Source: Spirochaetota bacterium (GTDB lineage Bacteria > Spirochaetota > Spirochaetia > Treponematales > UBA12059). Taken from it: a stretch of DNA of 64,000 bases. Positions 26,488 to 35,437 of the stretch are shown one piece after another. The first letter of the stretch is position 1, and each line of letters begins with the position of its first letter. The stretch covers positions 1 through 64,000 of the forward strand of contig JAHIWG010000017.1 of assembly GCA_018816345.1 (NCBI GenBank), given 5' to 3'. Under the pieces are notes generated by a model. It did no database searches. It worked only from the letters and a program-made list of their open reading frames with translations, and was not told where the DNA came from. The position numbers and the translations under genes are program-made.

Positions 26488-27264
26488 ATGACGACTATCG
26501 AAATACGAGCCTTGTACGACGAGTACGAGCGCAGGAACGCGGACTACCCGGGCTACCGTCGCGAGGAGACTGACAAGACCGTCCGCATGGTGAACGACGA
26601 CGAGGACGGGCACAACTACCTAGTCTATTCGAGCTTGAGCCATGAGGGCGCGGAGGCCGCCATCGACGGGGAGCTCGCGTACTTCCGCGGCCTCAGGCGG
26701 TCGTTCGAGTGGAAGCTCTACTCCCACGACGAGCCTGCCGACCTCAAGGCCCGCCTCGCCGCGCGCGGTTTCTCCATAGGAGAGGACGAAGCCATCATGG
26801 CCCTCGAGCTCGCGGAGCTTCCACCGGAGCTAGCGGCCGATAATCGCATCGACGCGCGCAGGGTCTCGGACGAGGAAGGCCTGGCCGCCTACGCGGCCCT
26901 CGACGCGCTTGTCTGGCCCGACGACCACGAGGAATGCATGAGGGAGCTTACGCGAACCTTCCGCGAGGAGCCCGGGCGCCAGAGCTTATGGCTCGCCTCT
27001 ATCGACGGCGTACCTGCCTGCGCGGCCCGCATCGACTTCCCCCCGCGCTCCCCCTTCGCGAGCCTCTGGGGCGGCGCCACCCTCGAGGCCTATCGCGGGC
27101 GCGGCGCCTACACCGCCCTGCTCGCCGCCCGCGCCAAGGAGGCCCTCGCCCGAGGCTACCGTTTCCTGACCATAGACGCGAGCCCCATGAGCCGGCCCAT
27201 AGTCGCGCGCCGCGGCTTCCGCCTATTATCCGTCTCTAATCCTTGCGACTCGCCGCCCGAGTGA
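26488..27264 (+). CDS. GNAT family N-acetyltransferase
   Basis: A 258-residue protein with a divergent N-terminal half and a C-terminal GNAT core: SLWGGATLEAYRGRGAYTALL carries the acetyl-CoA pyrophosphate loop (R-G-R-G-A) and FLTIDASPMSRPIVARRGFRLL is the usual last strand-helix-strand. The acceptor substrate is unknown. ATG 26488 starts the recognisable sequence; an upstream ATG at 26452 would add an Arg-rich stretch. Single gene. Confidence 0.8.
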   Translation: MTTIEIRALYDEYERRNADYPGYRREETDKTVRMVNDDEDGHNYLVYSSLSHEGAEAAIDGELAYFRGLRRSFEWKLYSHDEPADLKARLAARGFSIGEDEAIMALELAELPPELAADNRIDARRVSDEEGLAAYAALDALVWPDDHEECMRELTRTFREEPGRQSLWLASIDGVPACAARIDFPPRSPFASLWGGATLEAYRGRGAYTALLAARAKEALARGYRFLTIDASPMSRPIVARRGFRLLSVSNPCDSPPE

Positions 27265-27391
27265 GCGGCGCCCGGCGACAGGCGGGCCGGGCTTGCCGTA
27301 TCCTACGGCTTCCGGCGTATCGGATGAAACAGGATGCGCATTGACGATCGACCCGGCGTGGTTTATAAGCCATGGTAGAGGAGGATTAGCG

Positions 27392-28396
27392 ATGGATACC
27401 CCCGCCTATGTCCGCTACCGTATCCTGATCGACCTGGAGGGCGCGGCGCCCGATTCGCCCGCGGCCCGGGCAGCGCTGGCCGAGACGCTCGCCGATCCCC
27501 GGGTCGCCCTGCTGCTCGAGGACGTTTCCCGCTGGCCGGGCACGGTACTCAATAGCCACAAGAGCGCTAGCCAGACCTTCCATACCCTGGAGTTCCTCTC
27601 GGAGCTGGGCCTGCCCGGCGATCATCCCTCCGTCGCGACTGCCGTGGACCGCATCCTCGAGAGCGCCGGGCCGGACGGCGTGCCTCGCCTTCCCATGACC
27701 TATCCCAAGCAGTTCGGAGGCCCCGGCGTCGAGATGTCCTCTTGGGCGCTCTGCGACGCGCCGACCCTCCTGACCGCCGCCGTACGCTTCGGGCGCTCAG
27801 GCGACGCCCGGGTTCGGCGGGGCATCGCGACGCTCACGGCCCTGGCCCGCGAAAACGGCTGGCCCTGCGCCGTCAGCCCCGAGCTCAAGTTCCGCGGGCC
27901 GGGCCGCAAGGAAGATCCCTGCCCCTACGCTACGCTCGTAATGCTGAGGCTCCTGGCCGCCTACGCCGAGGCGCTCGCCGGCGCCTCGGCCCATGCTGCC
28001 GCTTCCTCGGAGGAGGCGGACGCGATACTCTCTTCCGACGCGGCTCGCGCCGGCGTCGGGGCCCTGCTCGCCTGCTGGGAGAGAAGCCGCGATTGGCACC
28101 CGTATATCTTCTACGCGGGCGACGATTTCCGCAAGCTAAAGGCTCCCTTCCTCTGGTACGACGTCCTGCACGTCGCCGAGATACTGTCATGCTTTCCCTT
28201 CGCCAGGGGAGATCCTCGCCTGGCGGCTATGCTGGAGGTCATACGCTCCAAGCGGGGCGCGTCGGGAGGCTACAGGCCGGAGTCGGCCTATCAGCCCTAC
28301 AAGGCCTGGGACTTCGGCCAGAAGAAGGAGGACTCGCCCTGGCTGGCCTTCCTGATCCGGCGGCTTGAGGCTCGCTTCGATAAGCGCCAGGTCTAG
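27392..28396 (+). CDS. Prenyltransferase/squalene-cyclase-like alpha-toroid protein
   Basis: A 334-residue cytosolic protein starting at ATG 27392, well placed after AGGAGG. It begins PAYVRYRILIDLEG and has repeated helical segments (HTLEFLSELGLPGDHPSVA, RVRRGIATLTALARENGWP, RSKRGASGGYRPESAYQPY) similar to the alpha/alpha toroid of prenyltransferase and terpene-cyclase-like proteins. No DxDD or zinc-site motif typical of active enzymes is evident. Function unknown. Confidence 0.55.
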   Translation: MDTPAYVRYRILIDLEGAAPDSPAARAALAETLADPRVALLLEDVSRWPGTVLNSHKSASQTFHTLEFLSELGLPGDHPSVATAVDRILESAGPDGVPRLPMTYPKQFGGPGVEMSSWALCDAPTLLTAAVRFGRSGDARVRRGIATLTALARENGWPCAVSPELKFRGPGRKEDPCPYATLVMLRLLAAYAEALAGASAHAAASSEEADAILSSDAARAGVGALLACWERSRDWHPYIFYAGDDFRKLKAPFLWYDVLHVAEILSCFPFARGDPRLAAMLEVIRSKRGASGGYRPESAYQPYKAWDFGQKKEDSPWLAFLIRRLEARFDKRQV

Positions 28397-28532
28397 GCCG
28401 CGGCCTCGTAGAGTCGTTCTTTCCCCTGCCACGACGCTCGTAGCCAGTGAGAACGAATACGGCATCGGAGGATCGCGGCCGTCGTTAGGAGCGGTCGCCC
28501 GGGTCGGCCATTCCGGCATTCGGGGGTACGCG

Positions 28533-28906
28533 ATGGAAACGATCCTATGGCGGATCGAGCGCTCGGAATTCGGCGAACTGGGGCGGGCCATCGCCGACGC
28601 CCGCGCCGCTACCGATAGGCGGTGCATCCGCTCCTGGCCGGGCTATACGAGCGGCTCATGGGGGAGCTTCCTCAAGGCATCGCGCGATGGGACGCCTACC
28701 CGCACGAGGATAATCGCGGCTCGCGGTAGTTCTACGAGGCGAGGAGCGTCGCCTCGTACGGGTACGGCGCCAAGGCCGGGGCTCTAGGCGTCGTTGACGA
28801 TCCGGGTATCGCGCCGCTCGCCGCCGAGGGCGAGGCCAGGAGGCTCTACGAGTCCTCGGGCTTCGAGCTGCGCCGCGCGGGGCGATCTCTACAGAGGGTA
28901 TCCTAG
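28533..28906 (+). pseudogene. Decayed acetyltransferase-like gene
   Basis: ATG 28533 opens METILWRIERSEFGELGRA. After about residue 30 (near 28624) the frame shifts by -1/+2 and continues HPLLAGLYERLMGELPQG, meets a TAG at 28727-28729, and resumes FYEARSVASYGYG to a stop at 28904-28906. The pieces GSR-FYEAR and EARRLYESSGFELRR resemble the last strand-helix of GNAT enzymes. One frameshift and one nonsense codon mark it as inactive. Family assignment is tentative. Confidence 0.6.
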
Positions 28907-29060
28907 CGCTGGCCTCGCCCGGGAGCTCTGGCCATAGGCCCGTGCTCTTCCGGCTCACCATCCTCCCTCGACTCTAGGTTCCGAGTTTTTCTTCCCGACG
29001 TACACCCTTTGGTGAATATCGCGGTTTAAAAACCCGTCGTACACTACCTGGACGGCACTG

Positions 29061-29078
29061 CCCCGCGCCCGGGCGGGG
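29061..29078 (+). promoter_or_regulatory. GC-rich hairpin in the leader of the dicarboxylate symporter gene
   Basis: CCCCGC (29061-29066) pairs with GCGGGG (29073-29078); the inner CCCGGG is also self-complementary. It lies about 40 bp upstream of ATG 29116 and its GGAGG. Confidence 0.35.
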
Positions 29079-29115
29079 ACGCGCCGCATCCATCAACGTT
29101 ACCTCGGAGGCAACC

Positions 29116-30429
29116 ATGGCAACCAAGACAAAGAAGGGCGCGCTCGACTGGTACTTCAAGTCGAACCTGCTCACTCGCATCCTCGCGGGCCTCGTGCTCG
29201 GCGCCATCGCCGGCGTCGTGCTCGGCTTCTTCCCCGACGCGGTCAAGCCCTACGTCGACAACGTGAAGTTCTTCGGCGACATCTTCGTGCGGCTCCTCAA
29301 GATGATCGTCGTACCGGTCATACTCTTCTCCCTGATCGCCGGCGCCGCGAGCATCGCCCCGTCACGCCTGGGACGCGTGGGCGTCAAGATCATGGTGTAC
29401 TACCTGCTCACGAGCGCCTTCGCCGTGACCATAGGCCTCGTCTTCGCCAATATCTTCAGGCCGGGCCTCGGGTTCAATATCGTCGGTACGGCCGGCGTGG
29501 CGGGCAAGGCGGCCGCGGCCCCGACCCTGACCCAGATCATCCTCAACATAGTGCCGACCAATCCCATCGAGTCCCTGACCAAGGGCGACGTGCTGCCCAT
29601 TATCTTCTTCTCGGTGGTCTTCGGCCTCGGCATATCCTTCGTAAAGGATTCCAAGAACGAGAAGATAGCCAAGGGCGCCGATACGCTCTTCGACGTCTGC
29701 AACGCCGGAGCCGAGACCATGTACAAGGTCGTTGGCGGCATCATGCAGTACGCGCCCATCGGCGTGTTCGTCCTCATCTCCATAGTCTTCGCGCAGCAGG
29801 GACCCAAGGCGATAGGCCCTCTGCTCGTCGTCACGCTGACCGTCTACCTCGGCCTCATCGTGCACCTCGTGGGCGTCTACGGCGGGCTCCTGGCTGTCTA
29901 CAAGCTGGGCCTGGTCAAGTTCCTCAAGGGGGCGAACGAGGCTATCGTCACGGCCTTCGTGACGCGCTCCTCCGGCGGCACCCTGCCCATAACGCTCCGC
30001 GTGGCGGAGGAGAACCTTGGGATACCGCGGGCCATCGGCTCGTTCAGCCTGCCCCTCGGCGCCACCATAAACATGGACGGCACGGCCATCTACCTGGGCG
30101 TATGCGCCATGTTCATCGGCTTCGCGACCGGCAATCCCCTGACCTTCAACCAGCAGCTGACCGTCGTCATCACCGCCACGCTCGCCTCCATCGGCACCGC
30201 GGGCGTACCGGGCGCCGGCGCCATAATGCTCCTCATGGTCCTCGAGTCCATAGGGCTCAAGGTCACGGAGGGTTCCGCCGTGGCGGCCGCCTATGCTATG
30301 ATCCTGGGCATCGACGCCCTCCTTGACATGGGCCGCACCGCGCTTAACGTGACGGGCGACCTGGCCGGCACCTCCATAGTCTCCAAGACCGAGGGCGAGC
30401 TGGAAATGGCCAAGTGGGCTAAGGCCTAG
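29116..30429 (+). CDS. Dicarboxylate/amino acid:cation symporter (DAACS family)
   Basis: A 437-residue secondary transporter of the glutamate/aspartate/C4-dicarboxylate family, with eight TM segments and two re-entrant loops. The signature motifs are intact: SSGGTLP (HP1), TINMDGTA (TM7), [12 protein letters not shown] (HP2) and [15 protein letters not shown] (TM8), where the Asp/Arg/Asn residues bind substrate and Na+. GGAGG precedes ATG 29116. An aspartate/glutamate racemase-like gene follows after 21 bp, so an acidic amino acid is the likely substrate. Confidence 0.92.
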   Translation: MATKTKKGALDWYFKSNLLTRILAGLVLGAIAGVVLGFFPDAVKPYVDNVKFFGDIFVRLLKMIVVPVILFSLIAGAASIAPSRLGRVGVKIMVYYLLTSAFAVTIGLVFANIFRPGLGFNIVGTAGVAGKAAAAPTLTQIILNIVPTNPIESLTKGDVLPIIFFSVVFGLGISFVKDSKNEKIAKGADTLFDVCNAGAETMYKVVGGIMQYAPIGVFVLISIVFAQQGPKAIGPLLVVTLTVYLGLIVHLVGVYGGLLAVYKLGLVKFLKGANEAIVTAFVTRSSGGTLPITLRVAEENLGIPRAIGSFSLPLGATINMDGTAIYLGVCAMFIGFATGNPLTFNQQLTVVITATLASIGTAGVPGAGAIMLLMVLESIGLKVTEGSAVAAAYAMILGIDALLDMGRTALNVTGDLAGTSIVSKTEGELEMAKWAKA

Positions 30430-30450
30430 AGCACACAAGGGAGACGCAGC

Positions 30451-31224
30451 ATGGGAGCAGGAGCGGTCATAGTGATAGGCGGGGGAGTAGGCCCCATGGC
30501 CGGGGTAGCCCTGCACGCCAAGGTGATCGAGCAGACGCTCGGCGACGGCACCGACCAGTCCCATCTCTGCGTCCACCACTATTCCTGCCCGGCCCTGGTG
30601 CCAGACAGGACCGCCTACCTCCTCGGCGGGGGAGGGGATCCGGCCGAGGGCATGGCCGGCGTCTTCGAGGCCGCCGCCCGGGCCCTGTCCGGACGGCCGG
30701 CCGTAGGCGGCGTGCCCTGCAATACCTTCCACGCCCCGGCCATCTACGACCGCTTCGCGGCCATGGTGGCCGAGCGCGCTAGGCCCATACGCCTCGTAAA
30801 TATGCTCTCCGAGACCGCGGCCTTCCTAGGCGCCTCAGTCGCTCCCGGGTCGACTATAGGCGTCCTTTCCACCACGGGCACGCGCAAGAGCGGCGTCTAC
30901 GGCGAGCTCCTGTCGCGATCGGGCTACGTACCGCTCCTCGTATCCGAGGAGGAGCAGGCCCTGGTGCACGCGGCCATCTACGACGCGTCCTGGGGCATCA
31001 AGGCCACTTCCTCGCCCAGCGACCGCGCGCGGGAGGTCGTGGCCGACATGGCCGGCCGCCTGGCCGGGCGCGGGGCCGCGGCCGTCATCCTGGCGTGTAC
31101 CGAGCTGCCGCTCGCACTCGGGGGCACTTCCCACGCGGGCGCCGTCCTCGTCGACCCGGTGCTGGCGCTGGCCCGCGCGCTCGTGCGGGAAGCCGCCCCG
31201 GACAGGCTCAGGCCGCTAGGCTAG
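30451..31224 (+). CDS. Aspartate/glutamate racemase family protein
   Basis: A 257-residue cofactor-independent racemase. Both catalytic cysteine motifs are present: GGVPCNTFHAP (Cys about 90) and ILACTELPL (Cys about 214), as is the N-terminal GGGVGPMAG. It follows the acidic amino-acid symporter in the same direction, suggesting uptake and racemisation of aspartate or glutamate. The 3' end overlaps the convergent arsR by 9 bp. Confidence 0.85.
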   Translation: MGAGAVIVIGGGVGPMAGVALHAKVIEQTLGDGTDQSHLCVHHYSCPALVPDRTAYLLGGGGDPAEGMAGVFEAAARALSGRPAVGGVPCNTFHAPAIYDRFAAMVAERARPIRLVNMLSETAAFLGASVAPGSTIGVLSTTGTRKSGVYGELLSRSGYVPLLVSEEEQALVHAAIYDASWGIKATSSPSDRAREVVADMAGRLAGRGAAAVILACTELPLALGGTSHAGAVLVDPVLALARALVREAAPDRLRPLG

Positions 31225-31545
31225 CGCTTCCGCGCCGCCCAGCCTTTCCCTCAGCGAGCGCGCGGCCGCCGCCTCGGCGCAGGCGGCCATCTCGAGGACG
31301 CAGGGCGCCTCCAGCCTATACTCGACCAGCGTGCCCCTCCGCTCGTCGGCGATGAGGCCGACGGCCTTGAGCTGGGACAGATGCTTGGAGGCCACCGACT
31401 TGTCTATGCCAGCGGCGGCGGCCAGCTCGCAGACGCACCACGTCCTGTCGCGCAGGAGCTCGAGGAGGTGCAGCCGCATTGGGTGGGCCAGGGCCTTGAA
31501 CAACTCGGCGCGTAGCTCGTACTTGCGGCGCAGGGTGTCTTCCAT
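31216..31545 (-). CDS. arsR: ArsR-family metalloregulatory repressor
   Basis: A 109-residue winged-helix repressor. The sequence RTWCVCELAAAAGIDKSVAS holds the Cys-x-Cys at the start of the recognition-helix region, the arsenite/antimonite site of classical ArsR; additional cysteines occur near the C-terminus (APCVLEMAAC). ATG 31545 is preferred because the conserved region begins there; a longer start at 31626 would run through the operator region. It is divergent from the thioredoxin-DGC-permease operon, which it presumably represses until metalloid binds. Confidence 0.87.
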   Translation of the reverse strand: MEDTLRRKYELRAELFKALAHPMRLHLLELLRDRTWCVCELAAAAGIDKSVASKHLSQLKAVGLIADERRGTLVEYRLEAPCVLEMAACAEAAAARSLRERLGGAEALA

Positions 31546-31555
31546 AACCTCATTG

Positions 31556-31612
31556 TTGCAATGTTTCGAAACAATGTCAAGAATCCGCTTGACAAACTTA
31601 TGCAATGTTTCC
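31556..31612. promoter_or_regulatory. ArsR-type operator and promoter region
   Basis: The perfect palindrome TGTTTCGAAACA (31562-31573) sits in the first of two direct copies of TGCAATGTTTC (31557-31567 and 31601-31611). Between them is TTGACA (31589-31594), a good -35 for the operon starting at 31638, with AAAATA as a weak -10. The second copy covers the promoter spacer, as expected for repression. Confidence 0.65.
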
Positions 31613-31637
31613 AAAATAAGAAACAAGGAGGATGACT

Positions 31638-31877
31638 ATGAAGGTACAGATACTCGGATCCGGCTGCGCCAAGTGCAAGCTCCTCGAGCAGCACGCCCGC
31701 GAGGCCGTCGCCGAGCTCGGCCTCGACGCCGAGCTCGTCAAGGTCAGCGACGCCGACGACATCATGGAGATGGGCGTCATGATGACGCCGGCCCTCGCCA
31801 TAGACGGCGAGGTCAAGAGCGTCGGCAAGGTCCTCTCGAAGGACCAGGTCGCGGCCTACCTGCGGGAGGAGAAATAA
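31638..31877 (+). CDS. Small thioredoxin-like redox protein
   Basis: A 79-residue thioredoxin-fold protein of the redox-active disulfide protein 2 group. The active site is GSGCAKCKLL (Cys 10 and 13) and the cis-Pro motif is MMTPALAIDG. AGGAGG lies six bases before ATG 31638; the ATG at 31632 abuts the site. Such proteins often accompany YraQ/ArsP-type permeases, as here, and may deliver electrons for metalloid or thiol handling. Confidence 0.87.
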   Translation: MKVQILGSGCAKCKLLEQHAREAVAELGLDAELVKVSDADDIMEMGVMMTPALAIDGEVKSVGKVLSKDQVAAYLREEK

Positions 31878-31878
31878 C

Positions 31879-32250
31879 ATGGCCGGATGCGCGTGCGACG
31901 GTACCCGCGAGACCAACTTGATATACGCGTGCTCGGGCGCGGCTAATACCGGGCTGCTAGCCGACCAGGTGATGCGCGCCCTCAACCGAGACGGCGTCGG
32001 CTCGAGCTCCTGCTTGGCCGGGATGGGCGCGGGGCTCTCGGGGTTCCTGGAATCGGCCAGGGGCGCGACGCGGAACATCGTGCTCGACGGCTGCAAGGTC
32101 GCCTGCGGCGCGAGGATATTCGAGAAGAACGGTATCGCGTTCCAGCATTACGTCATGACCGACTACGGCGTCGAGAAGGGTAAGACCCTTATAAGCGAGG
32201 ATCTTATAGAGGCCGTCGCGGGACGGGTAGAGGGGCTCGTCAAGGCATGA
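31879..32250 (+). CDS. Putative zinc-binding DGC domain protein
   Basis: A 123-residue protein. YACSGAANTGLLADQVMRAL, SSCLAGMGAGLSGF and VLDGCKVACGARIFE match the DGC-domain family, named for its conserved Asp-Gly-Cys and thought to bind zinc through its cysteines. It starts one base after the thioredoxin stop and ends overlapping the permease start, so it belongs firmly to the operon. Function not known. Confidence 0.83.
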   Translation: MAGCACDGTRETNLIYACSGAANTGLLADQVMRALNRDGVGSSSCLAGMGAGLSGFLESARGATRNIVLDGCKVACGARIFEKNGIAFQHYVMTDYGVEKGKTLISEDLIEAVAGRVEGLVKA

Positions 32251-33431
32251 GCGCCAAGGAAACCTCCCCTAATAGGAAGCTGCTGCTGGTGATCGGGGCG
32301 TTCCTGGCGGCGTATCTCGTCCCGTGGGGATCGGCCCGCGTCTCCGGGGCCCTGGGCGAGGCCTTCCTGATGCTGGGCGAGTACGCCCGCGACCACGTGC
32401 TCCTGTGCCTCGTCCCCGCGATGTTCATAGCCGGCGCGATCACCGTGTTCCTGGACCAGCGCTCCGTCATGCGCTACCTCGGGCCCGGCGCCAACAGGCT
32501 GGCGGCGTACGGCGTAGCCTCGGTCTCCGGCGCCATACTCGCGGTATGCTCGTGCACGGTGCTCCCCATCTTCAAGGGAATCTACAAGAAGGGCGCCGGG
32601 CTAGGGCCGGCCGTGGCGTTCCTCTATTCGGGCCCGGCCATAAACGTCCTGGCCATAGTGCTGTCCGCCAAGGTCTTCGGTTGGAGGCTGGGCCTGGCCC
32701 GCGCCGTCGGCGCCGTCGCCTTCTCGGTCGTCATAGGGCTGGCCATGGCCTTCATCTATCGCAAGGACGACGCGGCGCGCGCGGCCGACGCGAGGCTGTT
32801 CGCCGCCCCCGAGGAGGAACCGGCCCGCGGGCTCGGTAAGATGTCCTTCTACATGCTCAGCATGGTCGGGATCCTCGTCTTCGTGAACTGGGCCGATTCC
32901 GGCGGCGGCAGCGCGGCCTGGGACGCCGTATACTCCGCCAAGTACTGGATCGCGGCCGCCTTCGGCCTGGCTCTCCTGTACTCGCTCGCGAAATGGTTCA
33001 CGAGGGGGGACCTCGTGGAATGGACCGCCGCCACGCGCGATTTCTCCCTCCAGATACTGCCTCTCCTGTTCGGCGGCGTGCTGGTAGCCGGCTTCCTGTT
33101 GGGAAGGCCGGGCCATGACGCCCTCATACCCGGCGCGTGGATCGCGGGACTCCTCGGCGGCAACTCCCTGGCGGCCAACTTCCTCGCGGCCCTATCGGGC
33201 GCCGCCATGTACTTCGCGACCCTCACCGAGATCCCGATAATCCAGGGCCTCCTCGGCGCCGGGATGGGCCGGGGACCGGCGCTCGCCCTCCTGCTCGCGG
33301 GGCCCAGCCTATCCCTGCCGTCGATGCTCGTCATCTCAGCCGAGCTGGGGTGGAAGAAGACGGCCACGTACGTCGCCCTCGTGGTCGCGCTGTCGACGCT
33401 GGCCGGGGTGGCCTTCGGGGCGGTCGCCTAG
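32247..33431 (+). CDS. YraQ/ArsP-type permease
   Basis: A 394-residue membrane protein with about 10 TM segments. The diagnostic AVCSCTVLPIFKGIYKKGAG followed by GPAVAFLYSGPAINVLAI is the core of this permease family (DUF318), which includes the organoarsenical exporter ArsP; the Cys-Ser-Cys is conserved. A second-half repeat (TLTEIPIIQGLLGAGMGRGP) is present. Its start overlaps the DGC gene by ATGA. With the ArsR-type repressor this implies efflux of an arsenical or related metalloid; the exact substrate is inferred. Confidence 0.87.
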   Translation: MSAKETSPNRKLLLVIGAFLAAYLVPWGSARVSGALGEAFLMLGEYARDHVLLCLVPAMFIAGAITVFLDQRSVMRYLGPGANRLAAYGVASVSGAILAVCSCTVLPIFKGIYKKGAGLGPAVAFLYSGPAINVLAIVLSAKVFGWRLGLARAVGAVAFSVVIGLAMAFIYRKDDAARAADARLFAAPEEEPARGLGKMSFYMLSMVGILVFVNWADSGGGSAAWDAVYSAKYWIAAAFGLALLYSLAKWFTRGDLVEWTAATRDFSLQILPLLFGGVLVAGFLLGRPGHDALIPGAWIAGLLGGNSLAANFLAALSGAAMYFATLTEIPIIQGLLGAGMGRGPALALLLAGPSLSLPSMLVISAELGWKKTATYVALVVALSTLAGVAFGAVA

Positions 33432-33497
33432 GATAGTCGCCGGCCTATGGGTCGCCTTGCCGGGCGTCGCCTTGCCGGCGAATGGGCAGGAAAAATA

Positions 33498-33530
33498 TGA
33501 CTATGGTCAAAAAATAGTTGACCATAGTCA
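33498..33530. promoter_or_regulatory. 13-bp perfect inverted-repeat operator of the etf operon
   Basis: TGACTATGGTCAA (33498-33510) and its exact reverse complement TTGACCATAGTCA (33518-33530), spaced by 7 bp. The right arm contains the -35 element of the promoter. The operon's last gene encodes a TetR-family protein, the obvious candidate to bind here. Confidence 0.75.
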
Positions 33531-33546
33531 GATGTGGTCTTACAAT
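33518..33546 (+). promoter_or_regulatory. Promoter of the etfB-etfA-glcD-tetR operon
   Basis: TTGACC (33518-33523) and TACAAT (33541-33546) with an ideal 17-bp spacer. A bound repressor on the overlapping palindrome would block it. Confidence 0.75.
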
Positions 33547-33611
33547 CCTTCGAGGCGGGAAAACGAGCCAGGGGCGCGGCGCGCCCGGCCGTCCCGTCCG
33601 CCGGAGGAACC

Positions 33612-34409
33612 TTGAGAATACTGGTACCCATAAAGCAAGTGCCCGAGACGGGCGACGTCAAGATGGATCCCGAGACCGGGACCGTGGTCCGAGCGGGAGT
33701 GGAGACGGTGGTGAACCCGCTCGACCTGTACGCCGTCGAGGCGGCGCTGCGGCTCAAGGCGGAGCGCGGAGGGACCGTCGTAGCCCTGAGCATGGGGCCC
33801 GCCCAGGCCGCCAAGGCGCTCAGGGAGGCCGTGGCCATGGGCTGCGACGAGGCGGTGCTCGTCTCCGACCGCAGGTTCGGCGGCTCCGATACCTGGGCCA
33901 CGTCCTATACCATCGCCCAGGCCGCGCGGAAGCTCGGCTACTTCGACCTGGTGATCGCGGGCGAGCGCGCGACCGACGGGGATACCGCGCAGGTGGGCCC
34001 GGGCATCGCGTCGTGGCTAGGCCTCCCGCTGGCCACCTACGTCTCGCGCATAGAGAGCGTCGAAGGCGGCGAGATGATCCTGGAGCGGCTCGTCGAGGAC
34101 GGCTACCAGCGCCTGGCGATAACGCTCCCCGCTCTCCTGACCGTCGTCAAGGAGATAGCCTCCCCGCGGCTCCCGACCCTCCGCGGGAAGAAGCGCTCCA
34201 AGGACATCGACATCGCCGTGCTGGACGCCGACAGCATAGACCTCGACCCGAGCTACCTGGGCCTCAAGGGCTCGCCCACCAAGGTCGTGAGGATCGCCTC
34301 GCCTAAGGTCTCCCGGGGCGGCGCTACAGTTATCGCGAAGGACGATGAGGGCGTCGCGGCGGCGGCGGACGGGCTCGTCGCCTTCCTCGAGAAGAAGGGA
34401 CTCCTATGA
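33612..34409 (+). CDS. etfB: Electron transfer flavoprotein beta subunit
   Basis: A 265-residue EtfB. It starts RILVPIKQVPETGDVKMD and contains VNPLDLYAVEAALRLK, VVALSMGPAQAAKALREAVAMG and DRRFGGSDTWATSYTIA, all typical. The start is TTG 33612, with GGAGG at 33603-33607 and downstream of the predicted transcription start; a longer ATG-started frame would begin before that start. EtfB binds nucleotide and, in bifurcating Etfs, the NAD+-linked flavin. It overlaps etfA by ATGA. Confidence 0.92.
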   Translation: MRILVPIKQVPETGDVKMDPETGTVVRAGVETVVNPLDLYAVEAALRLKAERGGTVVALSMGPAQAAKALREAVAMGCDEAVLVSDRRFGGSDTWATSYTIAQAARKLGYFDLVIAGERATDGDTAQVGPGIASWLGLPLATYVSRIESVEGGEMILERLVEDGYQRLAITLPALLTVVKEIASPRLPTLRGKKRSKDIDIAVLDADSIDLDPSYLGLKGSPTKVVRIASPKVSRGGATVIAKDDEGVAAAADGLVAFLEKKGLL

Positions 34410-35437
34410 GCGCCGAGACCTGCCAATGCCTCGTATGGACCATAGCCGAGCAGCGCGACGGCGCGCTCAAGGACGTCTCGTTCGAGCTGCTAGCCCGAGG
34501 GCGGCGGCTAGCGGACAAGCTGGGGACGGGGCTCGCCTCGGTCGTCATCGGCGACGGCGTCAGCCGCGAGGCCATGACCGAGCTCGTCGAGCGCGGCGCC
34601 GACGCGGTATATTCCGTCCAGGATCCTAGGCTCGCCCACTTCGTCTGCGAGCCGTACTCCAACGCGCTCTCGGGACTCGTCTCCGCCTACTCCCCGAGCG
34701 TCGTGCTCGCGGCGGCGACGTCTTCCGGCAGGACCCTGATGCCCCACCTCGCGGTGCGCGTCAGGGCCGGCCTGACCGCCGACTGCACCGAGCTGGACAT
34801 AGAGGAGGGCACCGGGCTCCTGCTGCAGACGAGGCCGGCCATAGGCGGCAACATCATGGCGACGATCAAGACCCCTGACCGCAGGCCGCAGATGGCCACT
34901 GTACGCCCTAGGTCATCGAGGCCGCTGCCCCGGGACCCCGCTAGGCGGGGGATCATAGTCGACGTGCCCGTGGCGGACAGCGTGATGGACGGGCGAGTCC
35001 GGGTGCTGGGCTATAGGAAGGACGCCGACGGCTCCGGTTGCGTGGAGGAAGCGGGGATAGTGGTCGCGGGGGGCAAGGGCCTCAAGAAGGCGGAGAACCT
35101 CGCCCTGGTACGGGGCCTCGCGGAGGACCTGGGCGGCGTCGTGGGCGCGAGCCGCGAGGCCGTGGACCGAGGCTGGATAGGCTACCCTCACCAGATAGGC
35201 CTCTCGGGCAAGACGGTCTCGCCTCGGCTCTACGTCGGCATAGGCATCTCGGGCGCCATCCAGCACCTCGCGGGAATCAAGACGAGCGAGGTCATAGTCT
35301 CGGTCAACCCCGATCCCGACGCCAACCTGCACAAGCTGGCCGACTACGCCGTCGTCGCCGACGCGTTCCTATTCGTACCCGAGCTGCGCCGCCGCCTGGC
35401 GGCCCGGAAGATGGAGGCAGATAATCATGGCGAGTAA
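34406..35437 (+). CDS. etfA: Electron transfer flavoprotein alpha subunit
   Basis: A 343-residue EtfA. The N-terminal domain mirrors EtfB, and the C-terminal FAD-binding domain has the full signature GYPHQIGLSGKTVSPRLYV, GISGAIQHLAGIKTSE and VSVNPDPDANLHKLADY. The N-terminus lacks any ferredoxin-like Fe-S extension. It overlaps etfB (ATGA) and the oxidase gene (11 bp), so the three subunits are translated together and should form one complex. Confidence 0.93.
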   Translation: MSAETCQCLVWTIAEQRDGALKDVSFELLARGRRLADKLGTGLASVVIGDGVSREAMTELVERGADAVYSVQDPRLAHFVCEPYSNALSGLVSAYSPSVVLAAATSSGRTLMPHLAVRVRAGLTADCTELDIEEGTGLLLQTRPAIGGNIMATIKTPDRRPQMATVRPRSSRPLPRDPARRGIIVDVPVADSVMDGRVRVLGYRKDADGSGCVEEAGIVVAGGKGLKKAENLALVRGLAEDLGGVVGASREAVDRGWIGYPHQIGLSGKTVSPRLYVGIGISGAIQHLAGIKTSEVIVSVNPDPDANLHKLADYAVVADAFLFVPELRRRLAARKMEADNHGE

